Origin: Vibrio maritimus
GTDB lineage: Bacteria > Pseudomonadota > Gammaproteobacteria > Enterobacterales > Vibrionaceae
NCBI GenBank assembly: GCA_003263775.1
Contig: JYJJ01000035.1
Span: 16,841-80,840 of the forward strand
Reading direction: 5' to 3'
Length of the DNA: 64,000 bases
Part shown: piece by piece, positions 1 through 11,267 of the stretch
Layout: the number at the start of each line of letters is the position of its first letter
Numbering within the stretch: position 1 is the first letter of the stretch
The notes under the pieces: generated by a model
Told to the model about the DNA's origin: nothing
The model's database searches: none
Seen by the model: the letters and a program-made list of their open reading frames with translations, nothing else
Translations under genes and position numbers: made by a program

Positions 1-609
1 GACAACGCCTACGGTTTGCCATTCCCAAACATCATCTTTGAAGATGTGGAGCCGTTTTGGAATGAGAACACTATCCTTTGCATGAGCTTATCTAAGCTAG
101 GCTTGCCTGGACTGCGCTGCGGTATCGTCATTGCCAGTGAAGAAGTCACCCAAGCGATGACCAATATGAATGGTATTATTAGCCTGGCGCCGGGTAGCTT
201 TGGTCCTGCGCTTGCTCATCACATGATTGAGAAAGGTGACATTCTAGAACTGAGTTCGAATGTCATTAAGCCGTTCTACCAACAAAAATCCCAGCGCGCG
301 GTTGAGTTGTTGCAATCGGCGATTACCGATCCCCGTTTTCGAATCCATAAGCCAGAAGGTGCTATCTTCTTGTGGCTGTGGTTCGATGAGCTGCCCATTA
401 CCACTATGGAGCTCTACCAACGCTTGAAGGATCGCGGTGTATTGATTGTCCCTGGAGAATACTTCTTTATCGGTCAGGAAGATGAATGGGATCATGCCCA
501 TCAGTGTCTGCGCATGAACTATGTGCAAGATGACGACAAGATGCAGCAAGGTATAGCGATTATCGCGGAAGAAGTTGCTAAAGCATACTCGCAAGGCACT
601 AACGCTTAA
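1..609 (+). CDS. avtA: Valine-pyruvate aminotransferase, 3' part (5' end outside window)
   Basis: PLP-dependent class I/II aminotransferase that interconverts valine and pyruvate with 2-oxoisovalerate and alanine. The frame is open from base 1, so only about the last 202 codons are present (the E. coli protein is about 417 residues, from memory). The PLP-lysine region reads SLSKLGLPGLRCG, and the C-terminal small domain (IHKPEGAIFLWLWF, then LIVPGEYFF) is typical of AvtA. It ends in TAA at 607-609, just before a bidirectional terminator shared with the convergent ibpA. The fold class is certain; the substrate assignment rests on recalled similarity. Confidence 0.9.
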   Translation, partial: DNAYGLPFPNIIFEDVEPFWNENTILCMSLSKLGLPGLRCGIVIASEEVTQAMTNMNGIISLAPGSFGPALAHHMIEKGDILELSSNVIKPFYQQKSQRAVELLQSAITDPRFRIHKPEGAIFLWLWFDELPITTMELYQRLKDRGVLIVPGEYFFIGQEDEWDHAHQCLRMNYVQDDDKMQQGIAIIAEEVAKAYSQGTNA

Positions 610-639
610 GGATCAAGAAGTACAATATAATACATACAA

Positions 640-663
640 AAAGAGCGCCTTCTGGCGCTCTTT
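640..663. terminator. Bidirectional terminator between avtA and ibpA
   Basis: A perfect 10-bp stem, AAAGAGCGCC / GGCGCTCTTT, with a TTCT loop. A-rich and T-rich flanks make it usable on both strands, which suits the convergent genes on either side. Confidence 0.85.
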
Positions 664-699
664 CACTCTTTATATCAGGCTTTCATTTCAGCGAAATGA

Positions 700-1134
700 T
701 TAGCCTTCGATCAGTTTGTTACCACCAATCTCAATTTTACGTGGCTGCATCGCTTCTGGGATTTCACGCTCTAGGTCAATATGTAGCAAACCATTTTCCA
801 TGCTCGCACCTACTACTTTTACGTAGTCAGCAAGTTGGAACTTACGCTCGAAATCACGCTCTGCAATACCTTGGTACACGTACTTCTTCTCTTCTTCAGC
901 TTTACGCTCACCCTTAACAATCAACATGTTCTCTTTTTGAGTCAGATCGAGTTGGTCTTCAGCAAAGCCAGCCACAGCCATAGTAATACGGAAGTGGTTC
1001 TCGTCTTGTTGCTCGATGTTGTATGGAGGGTAACCGCCAGAAGAGTTTTTCGCTGAGTTCGCTTCCATCATGTTGAATAGACGATCGAAGCCAATTGCGT
1101 TGCGGTATAAAGGAGTGAAATCTACAGTTCTCAT
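700..1134 (-). CDS. ibpA: Small heat-shock protein IbpA (Hsp20 family)
   Basis: ATP-independent holdase chaperone of 144 residues that binds unfolding proteins in the cytoplasm. The N-terminal arm contains [15 protein letters not shown]. The alpha-crystallin domain spans roughly residues 35-125 and includes the [13 protein letters not shown] strand. The C-terminal I-x-I-type tail motif is in PRKIEIGG. It is a single gene with no ibpB neighbour. The upstream 250 bases carry a sigma-32-type promoter and a hairpin that would mask the Shine-Dalgarno, so heat control at both transcription and translation is likely. Confidence 0.93.
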   Translation of the reverse strand: MRTVDFTPLYRNAIGFDRLFNMMEANSAKNSSGGYPPYNIEQQDENHFRITMAVAGFAEDQLDLTQKENMLIVKGERKAEEEKKYVYQGIAERDFERKFQLADYVKVVGASMENGLLHIDLEREIPEAMQPRKIEIGGNKLIEG

Positions 1135-1138
1135 AATG

Positions 1139-1160
1139 CTATCCTCATAGTAAGCAATAG
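1139..1160 (-). promoter_or_regulatory. ROSE-like RNA thermometer hairpin over the ibpA ribosome binding site
   Basis: Read on the minus strand, CUAUUGCU, a 7-base loop UACUAUG, then AGGAUAG lie directly before the ibpA AUG. The UUGCU/AGGAU pairing, with one G-G opposition and one bulged U, is the signature of ROSE elements that control ibpA-type genes. Three further pairs (A-U, U-A, C-G) close the stem. The Shine-Dalgarno AGGA is fully inside it. I paired it by hand; no folding energy was computed. A competing small hairpin, CUAU-GAGG-AUAG, is also possible. Confidence 0.65.
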
Positions 1161-1384
1161 TCTTAGCCGTGAGTTTTCACGTACACCCAGCCTATAAACG
1201 GGTGTAGTGACGACTAAGGGACTTATCCACCACTCCGCTGACAGCCTTGCTGTTCGGGGACGTAGTAATAAATCAGTTTTTAAAGTGTGCCGTTAAAGTG
1301 ATCCTCCACTGAGCGATACTTTGCAGGCGTTTAAAAGGTCTGTTTCTTCTCTCTTGAGCAAGACAGCTTCCCCTTCACAACTAG

Positions 1385-1412
1385 ATATTAGGGCGGAAAA
1401 ATGGGATTCAAG
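1385..1412 (-). promoter_or_regulatory. Sigma-32 (heat-shock) type promoter of ibpA
   Basis: On the minus strand, CTTGAA (1412-1407) is followed after 13 bases by CCCTAATAT (1393-1385). This is close to the sigma-32 consensus CTTGAAA-N11-16-CCCCATNT. Transcription from here gives a 5' leader of about 240 bases, long enough for the thermometer. Between 1161 and 1384 I see no gene. Confidence 0.7.
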
Positions 1413-1440
1413 GAGTGAATGGAAAAATAATTAGTTTTTT

Positions 1441-1484
1441 GGTCCTTGGTCCTTGGTCCTTGGTCCTTGGTCCTTGGTCCTTGG
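1441..1484. repeat. Heptanucleotide tandem repeat (GGTCCTT)6
   Basis: Six perfect copies of GGTCCTT followed by GG, directly after a T-run. It lies between the gyrB terminator and the ibpA promoter and outside any gene. Perfect short arrays of this kind usually vary in copy number by replication slippage. The 1135-1553 interval otherwise holds only the ibpA control region and the gyrB terminator. Confidence 0.95.
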
Positions 1485-1504
1485 AGAGAGTTTTTCCCCA
1501 GAAA

Positions 1505-1536
1505 TAAAAAAACGCCACCCTGAGGTAGCGTTTTTT
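1505..1536 (-). terminator. Terminator downstream of gyrB
   Basis: On the minus strand the stem AACGCTACC / GGTGGCGTT (one G-T pair) with loop TCAG is followed by a run of seven T. It ends the dnaA-dnaN-recF-gyrB transcript. The A-run on the other side could also let it act in reverse. Confidence 0.85.
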
Positions 1537-1553
1537 ATCGTTCTTAGCCGACT

Positions 1554-3979
<2,426 letters not shown>

Positions 3980-3982
3980 TCA

Positions 3983-5064
3983 CTATTTACCTTGCTCTAT
4001 TGTGCCATGTTCCACATGAAACATCTTGCCATTTTCGTCAATCATGTCGGCAACTTGGCTTTCAGTAATAGAGCTTACAAAAACTTGAGCCTGAGTCTGT
4101 TTTAAGTAATCCGCTAAGCGCTTACGACGCAGGCTATCTAATTCTGAAGCAAAGTCATCTATCAGATAGATACATTGCTTTCCGGTCAACTCTGCGAGGT
4201 GCTGCCCTTGCGCAAGGCGCAGCGCACACATCATCAGTTTTAGCTGACCACGAGACAACACATCCTCTACAGGGGTGTTGTTCACTTTAATTCTTAAATC
4301 TGCTTTGTTTGGGCCACTAAAGGTGTAACCCAAACTTTGGTCACGCTCAAAGTTACGTTCTAAGAGCTCGCCATACGGCGTATCTTTTTCCCAGCCACGG
4401 TAATAACCGAGTTTAATTTCAAACTCCGGCAGAAAAGACTGACACATTTCTTCAGCCAAGGTTTTCATTTGCTCGATATAGGTGCGGCGCCAACCATCGA
4501 TTTGCTCAGCCAGCTGGGCTAAATCTCTATCCCAATAGCTTAACTCTCGGTAGCTGGTGGCCGTCTTAAGTAGCGCATTGCGCTGCTTACTGAGACGCTT
4601 AAAACGACCCCAAGCCTCAAAAAAACCTGGCTCAGAGTGAAACACACCCCAGTCGATAAATGCCCGGCGAAACTTAGGGCCATCAGTGAGCAATTCAAAG
4701 CCCTCTGGATGGATAAGTTGCAGCGGCAGAACCTTGGCAAGCTGAGCTAACTTTTGCCCAGATTGACCGCCTATTTTAACCTCTGTTGAGCCATCGCGCT
4801 GCTTATTAATGCCAATGGGTATCTCAAATTGATCCGAGTTCAAAAAACGGCCATGTACAAACAGCTCTTGCAGTCATTTTGTATCACTCGACCGGTGAGC
4901 GAACTCTTAAATGAGCGCCCATGACCAAGCAAATAGATCGCCTCCAACAAGCTGGTTTTGCCACTGCCGTTGGGGCCAATAATAAAGTTAAAGCCTGTAG
5001 ATAGTTCAATATCACAGGCTTTAATATTTCGAAATTGCTGTACGATTAAACGCGTAAGCGGCAT
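3983..5064 (-). CDS. recF: DNA replication/repair protein RecF, one-base frameshift
   Basis: SMC-like ATPase that helps load RecA at single-strand gaps together with RecO and RecR. The Walker A motif GPNGSGKT is at residues 30-37. The ABC signature region is [12 protein letters not shown], and Walker B is [11 protein letters not shown]. The frame breaks near 4869: TGCAAGAGCTG should be TGCAAAGAGCTG, giving [17 protein letters not shown]. One A lost from a run of three restores about 360 residues, the family length. It lies between dnaN and gyrB. The last codons (MFHVEHG) coincide with a parS-like palindrome. Confidence 0.94.
4008..4023. promoter_or_regulatory. Candidate parS centromere site within the 3' end of recF
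   Basis: TGTTCCACATGAAACA differs at two positions from the general bacterial parS consensus TGTTTCACGTGAAACA. It encodes MFHVEH, resembling the MFHVKH-type peptide produced when parS lies inside a gene. It is about 14 kb from parA/parB and about 11 kb from oriC, where chromosomal parS sites usually cluster. ParB binding is inferred, not shown. Confidence 0.55.
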
Positions 5065-5079
5065 AACGTCATGCTCGTC

Positions 5080-6180
5080 TTAGAGACGAATCGGCATCAC
5101 CACGTACATGGCACTGTCATCTTCGCTATTTTCAATCAACGCACTGGCGTTGGCATTGGACATCGACATACGTACTTGGTCGCAGCGAAGCGTGTTAAGT
5201 ACATCGAGAACGTAAGAAACGTTGAAACCAATCTCGAGCGCGTCTCCTTGGAAGTTCACGTCGAGCATCTCTTCAGCTTCTTCTTGCTCTGGGTTATTCG
5301 CCGTAATGCGCATCTCGTTGTCCGCTAGGTTGACACGAACACCGCGGAATTTCTCATTCGATAGAATCGCGGCACGGGAGAAGGCTTGACGCAACTCATC
5401 ACAGTTTGTTTCGAGAGTCTTGTCGGTATTTTGCGGCATTACGCGGCGATAATCTGGGAAACGACCATCAACAAGCTTAGAAGTGAATACATAGTTGTTC
5501 ACTTCAGCACGGATGTTGGAACTGCCAATTTGCAGCGTTACTGGCTGCTCTGGCGCATCTAGAAGCTTAGAGAGCTCCTGTACACCTTTTCGCGGCACAA
5601 TGATCTGTTTGTTGTCAAAGTTGCCTTCTAGCGCTACCGTTGCCACCGCCATACGGTGACCATCAGTCGCCACTGAGCGCAATGTTGTTTGGTCTAACTC
5701 AAACAACATACCGTTTAGGTAGTAACGCACATCTTGGTTAGCCATTGAGAACTGAGTCTTGTCGATAAGCGACTTAAGCTCAGCTTGAGTCACCGTCACC
5801 GCCACTTCTTGCTGCCAATCTTCAATGTTTGGGAAATCGCTCGCTGGCAATGTGGATAGTGAGAATCGGCTACGACCAGAGCGTACTTGTACGCGATCGC
5901 CTTCTAGTACGATAGTGATTGTCGAGTCATCAGGTAGCCCACGACAGATATCGAGGAACTTACGCGAAGGTACGGTCACACTACCCGCTTCAAATTCACT
6001 CTCTAACGTCACCTTACTTACCAACTCCACCTCAAGGTCAGTCGCGGTAAGAGAAAGCACCCCTTCTTCTACTTTAAGAAGCAAGTTGCCCAAAATAGGT
6101 AATGTAGGACGGCCGCCTAGTGCACCAGAAACTTGTTGTAACGGCTTTAGTAGGTGATGACGTTCGATAGTAAATTTCAT
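5080..6180 (-). CDS. dnaN: DNA polymerase III sliding clamp (beta subunit)
   Basis: 366-residue beta clamp that encircles DNA and tethers Pol III and other clamp-binding proteins. It starts at MKFTIERHHLLKPLQQV, the usual clamp N-terminus; an upstream in-frame start would add ten unconserved residues. The three-fold clamp repeat fills the protein, ending in the typical SEDDSAMYVVMPIRL. It is in the order dnaA-dnaN-recF-gyrB, 87 bases after dnaA and 15 before recF. Confidence 0.97.
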   Translation of the reverse strand: MKFTIERHHLLKPLQQVSGALGGRPTLPILGNLLLKVEEGVLSLTATDLEVELVSKVTLESEFEAGSVTVPSRKFLDICRGLPDDSTITIVLEGDRVQVRSGRSRFSLSTLPASDFPNIEDWQQEVAVTVTQAELKSLIDKTQFSMANQDVRYYLNGMLFELDQTTLRSVATDGHRMAVATVALEGNFDNKQIIVPRKGVQELSKLLDAPEQPVTLQIGSSNIRAEVNNYVFTSKLVDGRFPDYRRVMPQNTDKTLETNCDELRQAFSRAAILSNEKFRGVRVNLADNEMRITANNPEQEEAEEMLDVNFQGDALEIGFNVSYVLDVLNTLRCDQVRMSMSNANASALIENSEDDSAMYVVMPIRL

Positions 6181-6267
6181 AGATAACTCTTCGTAAAGAT
6201 GGCAATCCATGCCACTTATATGCGAAATACAATAACTTGAATGCTAATTATAGTGATTATGCCACTA

Positions 6268-7674
6268 TTATGAAGAAAGCGTGCGAATTAAGTTGGAATA
6301 GTCTTCCTTAATGTCATGACTCTCCTCACGCAGCTGAGCGATTTTACGACACGCATGCAGTACCGTCGTATGGTCACGACCACCAAACGCATCACCAATC
6401 TCTGGCAGACTGTGGTTGGTCAACTCTTTTGCTAGCGCCATCGCCAACTGGCGTGGACGAGCCACAGATCGAGAACGACGCTTAGAAAGCAAATCCGCGA
6501 CTTTAATCTTGTAGTATTCGGCAACCGTCTTTTGAATGTTATCAATGGTCACCAACTTCTCTTGCAGAGCGAGCAAGTCACGCAGCGCTTCACGCACAAA
6601 GTCGATAGTAATTGGACGACCAGTAAAGTTGGCGTTAGCTATCACGCGGTTTAGGGCACCTTCCAACTCACGAACGTTTGAACGCAAACGCTTGGCAATG
6701 AAGAAGGCCACTTCATCGGCTAAGTGAATTTGGTGGTCTTCGGCTTTTTTCATCAAGATCGCCACGCGAGTCTCTAACTCAGGTGGTTCGATAGCCACGG
6801 TCAAGCCCCAACCAAAACGAGATTTCAGGCGATCTTCTACGCCGTTGATCTCTTTCGGATAACGATCCGATGTCAGGATGATCTGTTGATTACCTTCCAG
6901 CAGCGCATTAAAGGTATGGAAGAACTCTTCTTGTGAGCGCTCTTTATTGGCGAAGAATTGAATATCATCGATAAGAAGCGCATCAACACTGCGGTAGTAG
7001 CGCTTAAATTCTTCAATTGCGTTGTTTTGTAGCGCCTTAACCATGTCCTGAACGAAACGCTCCGAGTGCATGTACACCACTTTCGCGTTTGGCTTGTTAT
7101 CAACAATGGCGTTGCCCACAGCGTGCAATAGGTGAGTTTTACCTAGACCTGTACCACCGTATAAAAACAGCGGGTTATAGGCCGCACCAGGGTTATCCGC
7201 CACCTGACGCGCAGCAGCAAGACCAAGTTGGTTCGACTTACCTTCAACGAAGTTATTGAACTTATGCTTGATGTTAACATTCGAGCGGTGATTGATGTCC
7301 GAGACTTCTGCCTCATCATCCCAGGTTTTATGCACAGGTTGGCGCGCTTGTAGCTGCGCAGGAGCAGAAGACTCAGCCGCAACGTCGGCCGCGGTCTTTA
7401 CTGGCTTGGGTGCTGGCGGCGCAGAAACCGGCTTGCTGCCGACTTCAAAGCGAAGATTCGGCACATCATTACCGCAGTACTCTTTTAGTAGACGGTTAAT
7501 GCTATTGAGGTATCTATCGCGCACCCAGTCGAGTACAAAGCGGTTAGGCGCAAATAGAGTTAGGGTGTTGTCATTAAGCTCAGCTTGTAGGGGTCTAACC
7601 CACATGCTGAATTCGGTAGCGGGTAGCTCTTCTTGTAGACGTTGCGAACATTGCAACCAAAGCGAAGATGACAC
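6268..7674 (-). CDS. dnaA: Chromosomal replication initiator DnaA
   Basis: AAA+ protein that binds DnaA boxes and melts oriC. It has 468 residues with a GTG start ([22 protein letters not shown]). Domain I covers about 1-85, followed by a Pro/Ala-rich linker to about 130. AAA+ Walker A GGTGLGKT is at residues 173-180, Walker B is LLIDDIQFF, and the domain IV DNA-binding signature is [15 protein letters not shown]. It is first in its operon. The region upstream is rich in DnaA-box-like and GATC sites, as expected for autoregulation and SeqA sequestration. It lies about 7 kb from oriC. Confidence 0.97.
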   Translation of the reverse strand: MSSSLWLQCSQRLQEELPATEFSMWVRPLQAELNDNTLTLFAPNRFVLDWVRDRYLNSINRLLKEYCGNDVPNLRFEVGSKPVSAPPAPKPVKTAADVAAESSAPAQLQARQPVHKTWDDEAEVSDINHRSNVNIKHKFNNFVEGKSNQLGLAAARQVADNPGAAYNPLFLYGGTGLGKTHLLHAVGNAIVDNKPNAKVVYMHSERFVQDMVKALQNNAIEEFKRYYRSVDALLIDDIQFFANKERSQEEFFHTFNALLEGNQQIILTSDRYPKEINGVEDRLKSRFGWGLTVAIEPPELETRVAILMKKAEDHQIHLADEVAFFIAKRLRSNVRELEGALNRVIANANFTGRPITIDFVREALRDLLALQEKLVTIDNIQKTVAEYYKIKVADLLSKRRSRSVARPRQLAMALAKELTNHSLPEIGDAFGGRDHTTVLHACRKIAQLREESHDIKEDYSNLIRTLSS

Positions 7675-8080
7675 GGTGCTCTCACTCTATTTATTGGAAT
7701 TGGAAAAGATTGGTAATTTTACCTGTTGATAACCAAGATCGCCAGCAAATGATCGGCGATCCAGTGAATAAGATCTAAGTTATTCACAATTTTTTCGGTC
7801 GATTTGGCTTGATCCACACAAATTGCCCTAATTTTACTCACAAACGCATGCACAAAACACAGATCTACCCACAAAATGCGAAACATGATCTAACTTGTGT
7901 ATAGATCCGTGTTCAAGCTGTCATCGATTTTGATCACCCCGTGGAGAGAAACGAACAAAAAGTCAGCGTTCAACCACGGATTTGTTATGGTTAATAACAA
8001 CTCGTTATTTAACTTATCGACAGCTTTACCAGTAACATCCCTGCATAAATTGAATCCCCATAAATGGTAGGAGTAGTACA
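7675..8080. promoter_or_regulatory. dnaA regulatory region: DnaA boxes and GATC cluster
   Basis: About 400 bases without a convincing gene, between divergent dnaA and the ABC importer. TTATTCACA at 7780-7788 fits the DnaA box TTATNCACA exactly. TGATCCACA (7810-7818) and the reverse complement of CTATACACA (7896-7904) are one mismatch away. Eight GATC sites fall within 7751-7935. This is what a DnaA-autoregulated and SeqA-sequestered dnaA promoter looks like in E. coli. I did not fix the -10/-35 boxes. AGGAG at about 8070 is the ribosome binding site of the binding-protein gene. Confidence 0.7.
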
Positions 8081-8845
8081 ATGAAAAACTGGATTAAAGG
8101 CCTACTAACGGCATTAGCGCTTTCTGCAACCGTATCTCAAGCAGCTTATGCTGCAACCGCACAAGAAGTGAAAGTCGGCATGTCTGGTCGCTACTTCCCA
8201 TTTACCTTTGTTAAGCAAGACAAGTTGCAAGGGTTTGAAGTTGACCTTTGGGACGAAATTGGTCGCCGAAACGACTACAAGGTCGAGTACGTGACTGCGA
8301 ACTTCTCTGGTTTATTTGGTTTGCTCGAGACCGGTCGTATCGACACTATCTCAAACCAGATCACCATGACCGATGCGCGTAAAGCGAAATACCTATTTGC
8401 TGACCCGTACGTGATTGATGGTGCACAGATCACCGTTCGCAAAGGTAATGACAGCATTCAAGGTGTTGAAGACCTAGCAGGTAAAACTGTGGCGGTAAAC
8501 CTTGGTTCTAACTTTGAGCAGCTACTACGCAGCTACGACAAAGACAACAAAATCAACGTTAAAACCTACGATACAGGTATTGAACACGATGTTGCTCTTG
8601 GCCGAGCTGATGCATTCGTAATGGATCGTCTATCTGCACTTGAGCTTATCAAGAAGACAGGTCTGCCACTACAGCTAGCGGGCGAACCGTTCGAAACGAT
8701 TGAGAACGCATGGCCATTCGTGAACAACGAAAAAGGTCAAAAGCTGCAACAAGAAGTGAATGCGGCACTGGCAGACATGCGTGCAGATGGTACGCTAGCG
8801 AAAATCTCTGAGAAGTGGTTTGGCGCAGACATCACTAAAAAGTAA
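8081..8845 (+). CDS. Amino-acid (cystine-type) ABC transporter substrate-binding protein
   Basis: Periplasmic family 3 solute-binding protein of 254 residues. A cleavable signal peptide is visible (MKNWIKGLLTALALSATVSQ, likely cut after AYA at residue 24). The mature domain contains the ligand-binding GFEVDLWDEIG, the N-Q-I-T-M-T-D-A-R-K segment, and an ending DGTLAKISEKWFGADITK very like E. coli TcyJ (FliY). Cystine or a related amino acid is therefore the best guess, but specificity cannot be read from sequence. It is followed by an intercistronic hairpin and then permease and ATPase genes. Confidence 0.88.
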   Translation: MKNWIKGLLTALALSATVSQAAYAATAQEVKVGMSGRYFPFTFVKQDKLQGFEVDLWDEIGRRNDYKVEYVTANFSGLFGLLETGRIDTISNQITMTDARKAKYLFADPYVIDGAQITVRKGNDSIQGVEDLAGKTVAVNLGSNFEQLLRSYDKDNKINVKTYDTGIEHDVALGRADAFVMDRLSALELIKKTGLPLQLAGEPFETIENAWPFVNNEKGQKLQQEVNAALADMRADGTLAKISEKWFGADITKK

Positions 8846-8860
8846 GTGATCACTATTATT

Positions 8861-8895
8861 ACGCCCACTACGCTTGTTAGTGGGCGTTTGTTTTT
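8861..8895 (+). terminator. Intercistronic hairpin after the binding-protein gene
   Basis: ACGCCCACTA / TAGTGGGCGT stem with a 7-base loop, followed by a T-rich tract. Such hairpins commonly make the binding protein more abundant than the membrane components through partial termination or mRNA protection. Confidence 0.75.
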
Positions 8896-8914
8896 CTAGA
8901 AGTTTGGTAACGTT

Positions 8915-9586
8915 ATGGGATTTGATTTTCAATACATGCTGGAGCTGATGCCGATACTGCTCAAGTATCTTGGCACTACGATGGAAATGGCAGTATGGGG
9001 ACTGTTGTTCTCTCTGATCTTGTCGGTCATCTTAGCGAATATTCGTGTTTTCAAGATCCCTGTCCTCGATCAGCTCAGTCAGCTCTACATCAGCTTTTTC
9101 CGCGGCACCCCACTTTTGGTGCAGCTGTTCTTGCTTTACTACGGTTTGCCACAAATTTTCCCGTGGATGGTCGGACTGAATGCGTTTAGTGCAGCCGTCA
9201 TAGGTTTAACGCTCCACTTCGCCGCTTACATGGCCGAAAGTATTCGTGCTGCCATCATCGGCATTGATCGCAGTCAGATGGAAGCAAGCTTGTCAGTGGG
9301 TATGACGACCAGCCAAGCCATGCGCCGCATTATTTTGCCGCAGGCGACCCGTGTCGCTTTGCCATCGCTAATGAACTACTTCATCGACATGATCAAATCG
9401 ACATCGCTGGCCTTTACGCTCGGCGTGGCTGAAATCATGGCCAAGGCTCAAATGGAGGCGTCGTCCAGCTTCCGCTTCTTTGAGGCTTTCTTGGCAGTGG
9501 CTCTGATCTACTGGGGCGTGGTGTTAGTGCTTACTCGCGTACAACTGTGGGCTGAACAAAGATTGAACAAGGCATATCAACGATGA
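8915..9586 (+). CDS. Amino-acid ABC transporter permease
   Basis: Inner-membrane permease of 223 residues in the HisM/GlnP/TcyL family. Several hydrophobic segments are visible. The cytoplasmic EAA loop that docks the ATPase reads [22 protein letters not shown]. Its stop overlaps the ATPase start (ATGA), a sign of translational coupling. Together with the genes at 8081 and 9583 it forms a complete importer; one permease gene probably supplies a homodimer. Confidence 0.9.
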   Translation: MGFDFQYMLELMPILLKYLGTTMEMAVWGLLFSLILSVILANIRVFKIPVLDQLSQLYISFFRGTPLLVQLFLLYYGLPQIFPWMVGLNAFSAAVIGLTLHFAAYMAESIRAAIIGIDRSQMEASLSVGMTTSQAMRRIILPQATRVALPSLMNYFIDMIKSTSLAFTLGVAEIMAKAQMEASSSFRFFEAFLAVALIYWGVVLVLTRVQLWAEQRLNKAYQR

Positions 9587-10316
9587 TTAAACTGGAAAAT
9601 ATCCACAAGCAGTTTGGCGATACAGAAGTCCTAAAAGGTATCGATATTGATATCAAACAAGGTGAAATCATCGTCATTATTGGTTCAAGCGGCACCGGAA
9701 AATCGACGCTGTTGCGCTGCGTAAACTTTCTTGAGCAAGCAGACAAGGGTAAGATCACCATTGATGATGTAACGGTCGATTGTCAAAGCCACACTAAAGC
9801 GGAAGTATTGGCACTGCGCCGTAAAACCGGCTTTGTATTTCAAAACTACGCTCTGTTCGCGCACATGACGGCGCGTCAGAACATTGCCGAAGGTCTTATC
9901 ACCGTAAAAGGCTGGAAAAAAGACCAAGCGCTTGAAAAAGCACAGCAAATTCTCGATGACATCGGTCTGGGTGATAAAGGGGATCAATACCCTGCTTCCC
10001 TATCCGGTGGACAGCAACAACGGGTCGGTATTGGCCGCGCTATGGCGCTCCAACCGGAGCTGTTGCTCTTCGATGAACCAACTTCAGCACTCGATCCTGA
10101 GTGGGTTGGTGAAGTACTTAACCTTATGAAAAAGCTCGCAACTCAGCATCAAACCATGTTGGTTGTGACTCACGAAATGCAGTTTGCTAAAGAGGTCGCT
10201 GATAGAGTGATCTTCATGCTAACGGCCATATCGTAGAACAAGGAACGCCGGAGCAAATATTCAATGATCCACAGGATATCCAACTTAAAAAATTCCTAAA
10301 TCAGGTTGGGATCTAA
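9583..10316 (+). CDS. Amino-acid ABC transporter ATP-binding protein, one-base frameshift
   Basis: Energises the importer with the two preceding genes. Walker [10 protein letters not shown] is at residues 34-42, the Q-loop is VFQNYALF, the signature is [14 protein letters not shown], and Walker B is [13 protein letters not shown]. The frame breaks near 10219: ATGCTAACGG should be ATGGCTAACGG. One restored G gives [19 protein letters not shown] and a 244-residue protein, as expected for the TcyN/GlnQ family. As written it would stop at 10236, without the last 27 or so residues. Confidence 0.9.
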
Positions 10317-10384
10317 TAATGATCCTTGCGCTCTAGCTCACAAAAAGTATAATTCGCCGGCTGGAATTGAAGTTGAACTGATTA

Positions 10385-10413
10385 TTGACTCTTGACGAGT
10401 CAGTGATTACAAT
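10385..10413 (+). promoter_or_regulatory. Sigma-70 promoter of rpmH
   Basis: TTGACT at 10385-10390 and TACAAT at 10408-10413, separated by 17 bases, lie about 125 bases before rpmH. The leader between 10420 and 10490 contains short inverted repeats (GCCTCTTTGTTGAGAGGC and CTCTATATAGAG) of unknown role. Confidence 0.7.
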
Positions 10414-10537
10414 TCCGCCTCTTTGTTGAGAGGCGTCGGATTTCCTCTCTATCTCTATATAGAGAAGAAGACGGGAAATAAGTCCCACGCCGGGTTCAAC
10501 GAGAACCTAAAACTACTGATCAGTAAAGGTAATAACC

Positions 10538-10675
10538 ATGTCTAAACGCACTTTTCAACCTTCAGTTCTAAAGCGCAAGCGTACTCACGGTTTCCGTGCT
10601 CGCATGGCGACTAAGAACGGTCGTAAAGTAATTAACGCACGTCGTGCTAAAGGCCGTGCTCGCCTTTCAAAATAA
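10538..10675 (+). CDS. rpmH: Large ribosomal subunit protein bL34
   Basis: A 45-residue, highly basic protein starting [19 protein letters not shown] and ending KGRARLSK, which matches bL34 of Vibrio over its whole length. It binds 23S rRNA in the 50S subunit. It is followed after 9 bases by rnpA in the classic rpmH-rnpA-yidD-yidC cluster. Confidence 0.97.
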   Translation: MSKRTFQPSVLKRKRTHGFRARMATKNGRKVINARRAKGRARLSK

Positions 10676-10684
10676 TCTTCTATT

Positions 10685-11041
10685 TTGAAAAAGCATGCCT
10701 TTATTCGGGAGTTACGCTTGTTAACTCCCGAGCATTACCAAAATGTATTTAAGCAAGCTCACCGAGCTGGCTCCCCCCATTTCACCATCATTGCCCGCAA
10801 AAACTCGCTATCACACCCTCGTCTTGGTCTAGCGGTTCCTAAAAAGCAGATTAAAACAGCTGTCGGCAGAAACCACTTCAAGCGCCTGGTACGTGAAAGT
10901 TTTCGTAACAAACAACACGAACTTCCTAGCAAAGATTTTGTTGTAATTGCGAAAAAGAGTGCGCAAACTCTGAGCAATGAAGAAATGTTCCAACTTCTAG
11001 ATAAGCTATGGCATCGCCTGTCTCGCCCCTCGCGTGGTTAG
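10685..11041 (+). CDS. rnpA: Ribonuclease P protein component
   Basis: A basic protein of 118 residues that binds RNase P RNA and aids 5' maturation of tRNA. The start is a TTG ([19 protein letters not shown]), chosen because the conserved [11 protein letters not shown] region begins right after it. The family RNR-type motif appears as [14 protein letters not shown], and the protein ends RLSRPSRG. Its last 34 bases overlap the start of yidD, as in many gamma-proteobacteria. Confidence 0.95.
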   Translation: MKKHAFIRELRLLTPEHYQNVFKQAHRAGSPHFTIIARKNSLSHPRLGLAVPKKQIKTAVGRNHFKRLVRESFRNKQHELPSKDFVVIAKKSAQTLSNEEMFQLLDKLWHRLSRPSRG

Positions 11042-11265
11042 CAATCGGTCTCGTCTATTTGTATAGATGGGTCATCAGTCCTCTTATTGGGCCACGTTGT
11101 CGGTTCAACCCAACTTGCTCTCTTTATGCAATAGAAGCCCTTAAAGCTCACGGTTTTGTAAAAGGGTGTTGGTTATCAGGCAAACGTCTATTAAAATGCC
11201 ATCCTTTGAATGAAGGGGGTTTTGACCCCGTACCACCAGCCCAAAAACAAGACAGAGATAAATAA
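11008..11265 (+). CDS. yidD: Membrane protein insertion efficiency factor YidD
   Basis: An 85-residue member of the YidD family. It has an N-terminal amphipathic or hydrophobic segment ([19 protein letters not shown]), then the conserved [19 protein letters not shown] and a later Cys in LLKCHP. It is inner-membrane associated and thought to assist YidC-dependent insertion. It overlaps rnpA and ends two bases before yidC. Confidence 0.94.
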   Translation: MASPVSPLAWLAIGLVYLYRWVISPLIGPRCRFNPTCSLYAIEALKAHGFVKGCWLSGKRLLKCHPLNEGGFDPVPPAQKQDRDK

Positions 11266-11267
11266 CG

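Noticed and set aside
835..1056. Plus-strand ORF opposite ibpA
   Set aside because: Antisense shadow of the conserved ibpA coding sequence.
7890..8081. 63-codon minus-strand ORF in the dnaA upstream region
   Set aside because: No conserved features, overlaps the DnaA-box and GATC cluster, and ends in the binding-protein ribosome site; treated as chance.
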